From contig CAVQCN010000001.1 of NCBI GenBank assembly GCA_963711035.1, positions 930,001 to 994,000 on the forward strand: a DNA stretch of 64,000 nt, in the 5' to 3' direction. The number at the start of each line of letters is the position of its first letter. Within the stretch, counting starts at the first letter, position 1. Below the pieces are notes generated by a model, which did no database searches, was not told the DNA's origin, and worked only from the letters and a program-made list of their open reading frames with translations. Below are positions 58,887 through 64,000 of this stretch, one piece after another. This stretch comes from WHTK01 sp963711035. GTDB lineage: Bacteria; Chloroflexota; Dehalococcoidia; DSTF01; WHTK01. The position numbers and the translations under genes were made by a program.

Positions 58887-59540
58887 ATGCCGGCAGAGAT
58901 CGAGAGCGTGCGCGACGGCAGGCTGCAGCTGATCAAGATCGGCCCGCTGGGCTACAACTCGAACAACGTCTACGTCATCGCCGACACACAGACCAACGAT
59001 GCCCTGCTGATAGACGCGCCCGAGGGCAGCGAGGAGGCGCTCGAGGCTGCCAAGCCGTTCAACGTGCGCCAGCTCGTCGTCACGCACCGCCATCGCGATC
59101 ACTGGGCCGGCATCGACGTCGTCAAGGCGGGCCTGGACGTGCCCGTCCTCTGCCATGAGGCCGATCGCGAGCCCTGGGAGGGCTACGTCAGCGGCGTCAT
59201 CGGCCAGGACGACGAGCTGGAGGTCGGCGGTCTCAAGCTCAAGGTGCTGCACACTCCCGGCCACAGCGCCGGCAGTATCTGTCTGCTGCTCGGCGAGCAC
59301 CTGATCGCCGGCGATACGCTCTTCCCCGGCGGCCCCGGCCGCACGCGCACGCCGGAAGACCTGCAAGCGGTCATCGATTCGATCGTTACGCGCCTTTACG
59401 TGCTGCCGGAGTCGACCCACGTCTATCCCGGGCATGGCGCCAACACCACAATCGGCGCTTCACGGGGCGAGTACGCTGTCTTCGCCGGCAAGAGCCACGC
59501 CCCCGATCTGGCCGGCGACGTCCTCTGGCTCACGTCGTAG
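58887..59540 (+). CDS. MBL-fold metallo-hydrolase (glyoxalase II-like)
   Basis: 217 residues. Metal ligands are in V-T-H-R-H-R-D-H-W-A-G, L-H-T-P-G-H-S-A-G-S and G-D-T-L-F-P-G-G, with a late Y-P-G-H-G. GCAGGAGG precedes the ATG. Size and motifs fit the glyoxalase II-related hydrolases; the substrate is not determined. The M16 peptidase follows by 46 nt. Confidence 0.85.
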   Translation: MPAEIESVRDGRLQLIKIGPLGYNSNNVYVIADTQTNDALLIDAPEGSEEALEAAKPFNVRQLVVTHRHRDHWAGIDVVKAGLDVPVLCHEADREPWEGYVSGVIGQDDELEVGGLKLKVLHTPGHSAGSICLLLGEHLIAGDTLFPGGPGRTRTPEDLQAVIDSIVTRLYVLPESTHVYPGHGANTTIGASRGEYAVFAGKSHAPDLAGDVLWLTS

Positions 59541-59586
59541 ACCCTCTCGCCCACTGCCCTTACACTGGGGGTCATTCCCCAGATTG

Positions 59587-60888
59587 ATGAAGGTTCTCTT
59601 GCAAACATCCATATTCCCCGAAACCCTCTACACCAAGACGACACTCGACAATGGTCTGCGCCTGATCACCGCTCCGATGCCGTATTCCCGGTCCGTGGCG
59701 GTGAGCATCTACGTCGGCGCGGGCGCCCGCTACGAGACCAAGGCCGACGCGGGCATCTCCCACTTCGTCGAGCACATGTGCTTCAAGGGCACGGAGAAGC
59801 GTCCAACGGCGCAGATTATCTCCGAGGCTGTCGACGGCGTTGGCGGTGTGCTGAACGCGGCTACGGACCGCGAATACACCGTCTACTACGCCAAGGTGGC
59901 ACGTGCTCACCTGGGCGTCGCGCTCGACGTGCTGACGGACCTCGTGCAATCGCCGCTGTTCGATGCGGTTGAGATGGAGAAGGAGCGCAAGGTCGTCATC
60001 GAGGAGATCGCCTCGGTGGTCGATTCGCCCGGCCAGCAGGTCGACATGATGCTGGACGAGTTGCTGTGGCCGGAGCAGCCGCTCGGCTGGGATGTCGGCG
60101 GCACGGAGGAGTCTGTCGCAGGCATCAGCCGCCAGATGATGGTCGACTACGTGCAGCGCCAGTACGTGCCGAACAACATGGTCGTCGCCGTGGCCGGCAA
60201 CGTCGACGAGCAGGAGATCATCGACTTCCTGACGCCAAACCTGGGCTCACTGACGCCGGGCAGCTTTCAGAGCTGGTACCCCGCTCTGAACCGTGAGGAC
60301 GGCAAGCACTTCGACATGCTCAACAAGCGGACGGAGCAGACCCACATCGCCATCGGCCTGCACGGGCTGCCGCTGAAGCACCCCGATCGCTACCCGCTGG
60401 ACCTGATAAGCGTCTTGTTCGGCGAAAGCATGAGCAGCCGCCTGTTCATGGAGTTGCGAGAGCGCCTCGGCCTCTGCTACGACGTGAACAGCTACGTCAC
60501 GCACTTCCTAGACGCCGGCTCGCTCGGCCTCTACGCAGCCGTCGACCCGGTCAACGCCGCGCGCACCGTGGATGCACTGGTGCGAGAGTTGTACCGTCTG
60601 CTGGAAGGCATCTCGGAAGAGGAGCTGGACCGGGCGCGCGAGCTGGCCAAGGGACGCCTGCTGTTGCGCATGGAAGACACGCGCGCCGTCTCCGGCTGGC
60701 TCGGCGGCCAGGAGGTCCTGACGAGCAGCATCCTCAGCCCCGAGGACGTCGTCGCCCGCCTCGATGCCGTGACGACCGACGACCTCGTGCGCGTGATGCG
60801 TGGCCTGGTCGAGAACGACAAGCTCAACCTGGCCATCGTCGGGCCGCACCGCTCCGAGCGCCGCTTCCTGCCTCTGCTCGAACGTTAA
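59587..60888 (+). CDS. M16 family zinc peptidase (insulinase/processing-peptidase-like)
   Basis: 433 residues from ATG at 59587; upstream frame extension is not homologous. The inverted zinc motif is H59-F-V-E62-H63, and the third ligand lies in V-E-M-E-K-E-R-K-V-V-I-E-E-I. A C-terminal non-catalytic M16 domain contains L-R-E-R-L-G-L-C-Y-D-V. It could be cytoplasmic and acts on peptides or small proteins. TTACACT at 59561-59567 may be the promoter. Confidence 0.93.
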   Translation: MKVLLQTSIFPETLYTKTTLDNGLRLITAPMPYSRSVAVSIYVGAGARYETKADAGISHFVEHMCFKGTEKRPTAQIISEAVDGVGGVLNAATDREYTVYYAKVARAHLGVALDVLTDLVQSPLFDAVEMEKERKVVIEEIASVVDSPGQQVDMMLDELLWPEQPLGWDVGGTEESVAGISRQMMVDYVQRQYVPNNMVVAVAGNVDEQEIIDFLTPNLGSLTPGSFQSWYPALNREDGKHFDMLNKRTEQTHIAIGLHGLPLKHPDRYPLDLISVLFGESMSSRLFMELRERLGLCYDVNSYVTHFLDAGSLGLYAAVDPVNAARTVDALVRELYRLLEGISEEELDRARELAKGRLLLRMEDTRAVSGWLGGQEVLTSSILSPEDVVARLDAVTTDDLVRVMRGLVENDKLNLAIVGPHRSERRFLPLLER

Positions 60889-60896
60889 GGGCCGTC

Positions 60897-61427
60897 ATGC
60901 CGGTCGAGAAGCGCCTGCCGCTGGTCATCGTCTACACCGGCAACGGCAAAGGCAAGACGACCGCGGCGCTGGGCGTCCTGACGCGCGCGTGGGGGCGCGG
61001 CATGAACGTGGTCATGCTCTCCTTCATCAAGAACCAGGACGCGAACTTCGGCGAGGAGCGCGCCGCCCGGCGCATGGGCTTCGAGCTCATTCCCCTGGGC
61101 GCCGGCTTCACGTGGCTCTCGAAGGACCTCGAGAAGGATCGGGCGCTGGCGCAGCAGTGCTGGCGGCTCTGCCGCGAGAAGATCGACTCGGGCAGCTACG
61201 ACATCGTCGTCCTGGACGAGATCACCTACCCGATCAACTACGGCTGGCTCGACGTCGATGAGGTCATCGAGGTGCTGCGCCACCGCCCTCCGGACCTGCA
61301 CGTCATCCTCACGGGCAGGGATGCGCCGCAGCAGCTCATCGACTTCGCCGATCTGGTGACTGAGATGCGAGAAGTGAAGCACCCCTTCCAGGCGGGCATC
61401 AAGGCGCAGCCCGGCATCGACTTCTAA
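60897..61427 (+). CDS. cobO: Cob(I)yrinic acid a,c-diamide adenosyltransferase
   Basis: 176 residues with the P-loop Y-T-G-N-G-K-G-K-T-T-A-A-L-G, then V-V-L-D-E-I-T-Y-P-I-N and V-I-L-T-G-R-D-A. It transfers the adenosyl group of ATP to cobalt of corrinoids. No other cobalamin gene is close. It starts 8 nt after the M16 peptidase stop, so it is in that transcript. Confidence 0.93.
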   Translation: MPVEKRLPLVIVYTGNGKGKTTAALGVLTRAWGRGMNVVMLSFIKNQDANFGEERAARRMGFELIPLGAGFTWLSKDLEKDRALAQQCWRLCREKIDSGSYDIVVLDEITYPINYGWLDVDEVIEVLRHRPPDLHVILTGRDAPQQLIDFADLVTEMREVKHPFQAGIKAQPGIDF

Positions 61428-61455
61428 GGGCCCGCGGGTGAATCAAACGTCAGCA

Positions 61456-61572
61456 GGGGTAGCGGGGGCGAAGCCCCATGCGCGGAGGGTCTGGGAGGTG
61501 TCCTCCCAGATTTCTCTTCTTGTTGGTGGGGTGAGGGCGTAGCAGCGCCTGGCGATGCGCAGCGAGCGTGGC
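61456..61572 (+). repeat. Repeat module Y, copy 2
   Basis: Aligns with 38134-38245. Contains the hairpin CTGGGAGG-TGT-CCTCCCAG at 61491-61509. Here Y precedes X, the reverse of the order at 38 kb. Confidence 0.7.
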
Positions 61573-61590
61573 AACTGCGCAGGTCATGGC

Positions 61591-61643
61591 AGGTGGTCAG
61601 CCGAGGGCCAGATTCCTCGCTCCGTTCGGAAGGACAACTCGAA
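61591..61643 (+). repeat. Repeat module X, copy 2
   Basis: AGGTGGTCAGCCGAGGGCCA followed by a diverged R1 element (TTCCTCGCTCCGTTCGGAAGG). Matches 38006-38057. Confidence 0.7.
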
Positions 61644-61711
61644 GGTCATTTCAGAAGAGGCTGTCGAAGGGCTATCGTGGCTTCTTCTTGTTAATGACGC
61701 GAAGCCGTGCT

Positions 61712-61717
61712 TACGAT
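61712..61717 (+). promoter_or_regulatory. -10 TACGAT close to the rhomboid start codon
   Basis: TACGAT ends 5 nt before the GTG at 61723; no SD is visible. Consistent with a leaderless mRNA. Confidence 0.4.
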
Positions 61718-61722
61718 GAGAC

Positions 61723-62493
61723 GTGATCCCTGTCGGCGACTTCGTACGAACGCGCACGCGTCCTTATGTCAATTGGGCGCTGATAGCCCTCAATGTCGCC
61801 GTTTTCCTCTATATGCTGACTCTCAGCACGCAGGTCGACCAGATCTTCGGCGGCTTCCGCACCAGCGAGACGGACCGCTTCCTGTTCAACTGGGGCGTGG
61901 TGCCCGCCTGCCTCGGCGACACGCTCGGCCTTACGGTGCACGCCAACGCGCGCCAGATGAGCGAGATTTGCCCGGCCGGCAACGGCGAGCTGCTGCGCGT
62001 CTTCACCTCGATGTTCGTGCACGCCGGCTGGCTGCACATCATCGGTAACATGCTGTTCCTGTGGATCTTCGGTGACAACGTCGAGGACCGCATGGGCCAC
62101 GGTCGCTATCTGGTCTTCTACCTGATCTGTGGCACCGCGGCCGCTGCAACCCAGACATACCTGTCGCTGGACGAGGTCGTGCCGGCGGTTGGCGCCTCCG
62201 GGGCGATCGCGGGTGTATTGGGCGCCTATCTCATGCTCTATCCCAAAGCGCGCGTCGAAGTCATTATCCTGCCGATCATCTTCATCCCGTTCTTCATCCC
62301 TGCCGCGGCGCTGATCCTGATCTGGTTCGTGACGCAGCTCTTCTCCGGCATCGCCGAGTTCGGCGCCGCGACTTCGGGCTCGGGTGTTGCCTGGTGGGCG
62401 CACGTGGGCGGGTTCATCACCGGCGCGGTCCTCATCTGGTTCTTCAAACGTCCAAGCCCCAGACGCATCCGGCCGGTCAGCCCGTTGGAGTGA
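61723..62493 (+). CDS. Rhomboid family intramembrane serine protease
   Basis: 256 residues from a GTG. About six transmembrane helices. N-W-A-L-I-A-L-N-V-A-V-F in TM1, H-I-I-G-N-M-L-F-L-W-I-F-G in TM2, the nucleophile motif G-A-S-G-A-I-A-G in TM4 and W-A-H-V-G-G-F in TM6 complete the Ser-His dyad. It cleaves membrane proteins within the bilayer; target unknown. The stop is followed by a CCATTGCATGG element. Confidence 0.93.
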   Translation: MIPVGDFVRTRTRPYVNWALIALNVAVFLYMLTLSTQVDQIFGGFRTSETDRFLFNWGVVPACLGDTLGLTVHANARQMSEICPAGNGELLRVFTSMFVHAGWLHIIGNMLFLWIFGDNVEDRMGHGRYLVFYLICGTAAAATQTYLSLDEVVPAVGASGAIAGVLGAYLMLYPKARVEVIILPIIFIPFFIPAAALILIWFVTQLFSGIAEFGAATSGSGVAWWAHVGGFITGAVLIWFFKRPSPRRIRPVSPLE

Positions 62494-62510
62494 CCATTGC
62501 ATGGCAGCGA
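62494..62510 (+). repeat. Post-stop hairpin repeat (CCATTAGC family), divergent copy 4
   Basis: CCATTGCATGGCAGCG right after the rhomboid stop: arms CCAT and ATGG as in copies 2 and 3, with a 3-nt loop. Confidence 0.45.
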
Positions 62511-62523
62511 TCTGAGCGAGTCG

Positions 62524-64000
62524 CTACTCCCAGTTGATGCGGTAGAGCAGGTAGTCCGACTGGCGGATTGGGCCGCCCTTGTAGACCTTGACCAACTTGA
62601 ATCTGGGGTCGTTGGCGGCGTCGATGTGCAGGAAGTCGGTGTCCCACTGCTGGAAGATGAGCAGGTAGTCCGGCCGCGTCGCTTCCACGTAGTCCTTGAC
62701 GCGACGCCCCTTGTGAAACGGGATGACGTCCGGGTTGACGAGGCCGACAAGGTCCTCGACCTTGTAATCGGCAAAGTAACCCACGGCGCCGATGTCGTGG
62801 GCGGCCAGCACCTGGTTCGGTCCGATGATCGTGTTCAGGTCGCGCGCCATGGGGGCGAGGTCGTCGTGGGTCTCGCGCGACGCTTCGCTGTAGATGTCGC
62901 GCCAGCGCTGGTACTGCTTCCAGACCGGCACCGCCGCCACGAGTAGCGCCATGACGACCAGGAGCTTCACAGCGACGTCGCGCCGCATGGCGTAGGCGAT
63001 GATCTGGGCGGCGCCGCCGCCGGCCATGACGGCTAACAAGGGCAGCGCTGGATGCTGGTAGCGATAGAAGTAATGCAGCAGGCCGCCTGGGAACAAGAAC
63101 GTGTAAGTAACAATGACCGGCACCCAGAACAACGCGAACACCGTGAGTTCACGGCGCCGCGGCGCGAAGAAGGCCAGCGCCAGCAGCGTGAATAGCGGTC
63201 CGGCGAAGAGCCCCAGGTTGTCGCCCACCAGACTGATACGTCGCTGCAGCGGCTGGGCGTAATCCTGGAAGAAGCGCAGCTTCGCCGACGCGGTGCCGCC
63301 TAACGTATCGCTCACGATCAGGTAGTAGCCGCTCAACATGGCGAAGGCAATGGCCGGCGGCCCGCCGATGAGGAGCGCGTCCTTGACGAAGGCGTCGAGC
63401 CGTTCGCCCGGCGCGCGGTCGATCCAGCGGTAGACGATCAGCGCCGGTACCAGGAAGCCGCCTTCGGGGCGCGTCCACACGCAGAGCGCCAGCAACACGC
63501 CCGTCACGAGGCGCCCTTTGAGGCTCGTATTGAGGAAGAACGACGCCATCGTGAAGGCGATCAGCGCCATGAACATCGTGGTTTCAAGACCGTTGCCGGC
63601 GTCGAGCGCCGTGTAGCAGATGAAGGAGATGATGAGGGCCGAGAGCACGCCCGCGAGCTGGCTGCGGAAGATCGACCATGCCAGCAGGTAGACGCCGGCG
63701 CCCAGCATGCCGTTCCAGAAGACCCCCACCCAGACGTCGGCCTGCAGTGGGTCGGCGCCGAGCTTGATGACGCCGGCCAGGATGAACACGTGCAACGGGC
63801 TGGTGGCGCCCGTCGACCACGTGCGGCCGTCAAAGCTGAGCTTGCCGTGCTCAGCCAGGTTGCGGGCGAAAGTGAGGCTGATGAAGCTGTCGTCGAAGAT
63901 CGGATAGACGACGTGCGGGGTCAGCACGTAGATCGTCGCCGCGATCAGTCCCAGCGCCGCCGAGACCGGCAGGCCCCACCAGGCCTTCGTGAGCGCCCAG
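62524..64000 (-). CDS. Multi-spanning membrane protein, GT-C glycosyltransferase-like, N-terminus beyond window
   Basis: At least 490 residues; the frame stays open to the right edge (W-A-L-T-K-A-W-W-G-L-P-V in the first helix), so the ATG-like M at 63927 is not the start. The segment P-I-F-D-D-S-F-I-S-L-T-F-A-R-N-L-A-E-H-G and T-G-A-T-S-P-L-H-V matches the Asp-containing first loop of GT-C mannosyl/arabinosyl transferases. About ten hydrophobic helices follow, and a soluble C-terminal domain from ~350 onwards (V-L-A-A-H-D-I-G-A-V-G-Y-F). It would transfer sugars from polyprenyl-phosphate outside the membrane. Confidence 0.75.
   Translation of the reverse strand, partial: WALTKAWWGLPVSAALGLIAATIYVLTPHVVYPIFDDSFISLTFARNLAEHGKLSFDGRTWSTGATSPLHVFILAGVIKLGADPLQADVWVGVFWNGMLGAGVYLLAWSIFRSQLAGVLSALIISFICYTALDAGNGLETTMFMALIAFTMASFFLNTSLKGRLVTGVLLALCVWTRPEGGFLVPALIVYRWIDRAPGERLDAFVKDALLIGGPPAIAFAMLSGYYLIVSDTLGGTASAKLRFFQDYAQPLQRRISLVGDNLGLFAGPLFTLLALAFFAPRRRELTVFALFWVPVIVTYTFLFPGGLLHYFYRYQHPALPLLAVMAGGGAAQIIAYAMRRDVAVKLLVVMALLVAAVPVWKQYQRWRDIYSEASRETHDDLAPMARDLNTIIGPNQVLAAHDIGAVGYFADYKVEDLVGLVNPDVIPFHKGRRVKDYVEATRPDYLLIFQQWDTDFLHIDAANDPRFKLVKVYKGGPIRQSDYLLYRINWE

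Overview
This 64 kb window is GC-rich bacterial chromosome with densely packed genes on both strands. Protein style, GTG and TTG starts, frequent leaderless-looking starts, an actinobacterial/Firmicutes-type SOS box in front of lexA and intergenic repeats ending in '..GAATGACA' or '..GCAATGACA' together suggest a member of the Chloroflexota, probably an aerobic Dehalococcoidia-like lineage. That placement is inference; there is no rRNA or tRNA gene in the window.

Layout. 1-7.6 kb: a cyclase fragment and a DUF3500 gene, then a minus-strand run that looks catabolic (amidohydrolase, BNR-repeat protein, HsaA-like flavin monooxygenase, zinc alcohol dehydrogenase with a frameshift, Rieske oxygenase). 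7.7-12.5 kb: two tandem, decayed or mis-sequenced surface-protein genes with repeated prealbumin-like domains, near-identical 3' ends and their own promoters and terminators. 12.5-31 kb: oxidoreductases and transport (xanthine-dehydrogenase-type large subunit, flavin reductase, ilvC, Gfo/Idh/MocA protein, methyltransferase, acyltransferase-SGNH fusion, SDR, two MFS transporters, phosphoesterase, split ThDP decarboxylase, aminotransferase V, cupin). 31-38 kb: LLM oxidoreductase, MBL-rhodanese protein, orphan winged-helix protein, 3-hydroxyacyl-CoA dehydrogenase, cytidylate-kinase-like protein, and an aroQ-pepQ-like-efp operon. 38-64 kb: mostly housekeeping: rdgB, moaA, moaC, recJ, a MetE-like protein, pdxS/pdxT, an R3H/SpoIIIAA-like ATPase, HIT protein, holA, an OppD-type ATPase, lexA, an M16 peptidase, cobO, a rhomboid protease and a GT-C-like membrane protein that runs off the right edge.

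The most interesting signals are regulatory. Two places, upstream of the phosphoesterase (25777-25814) and inside an unusual 340-nt gap between pdxS and pdxT (49294-49331), carry four direct repeats with the same 11-10-11 bp phasing. Each is followed 16-17 bp later by a -10 element, and each predicted transcript begins exactly at a stem. The second predicted transcript (about 49354-49518) is a structured RNA ending in a 13-bp intrinsic terminator with no protein gene in it: a candidate new non-coding RNA, possibly under phosphate control. lexA has a promoter with GAAC-N4-GTTC between the -10 and the start codon, and recJ has a near-perfect 16-bp SOS-like palindrome over its likely -10.

A caution on sequence quality: four otherwise conserved genes (alcohol dehydrogenase, Gfo/Idh/MocA, phosphoesterase, LLM oxidoreductase) and one adhesin each need removal of exactly one base to restore the frame. 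Base-calling error is therefore a live alternative to pseudogenisation. Several families of short intergenic repeats are present, one of which shows compensatory base changes in a hairpin between its copies.
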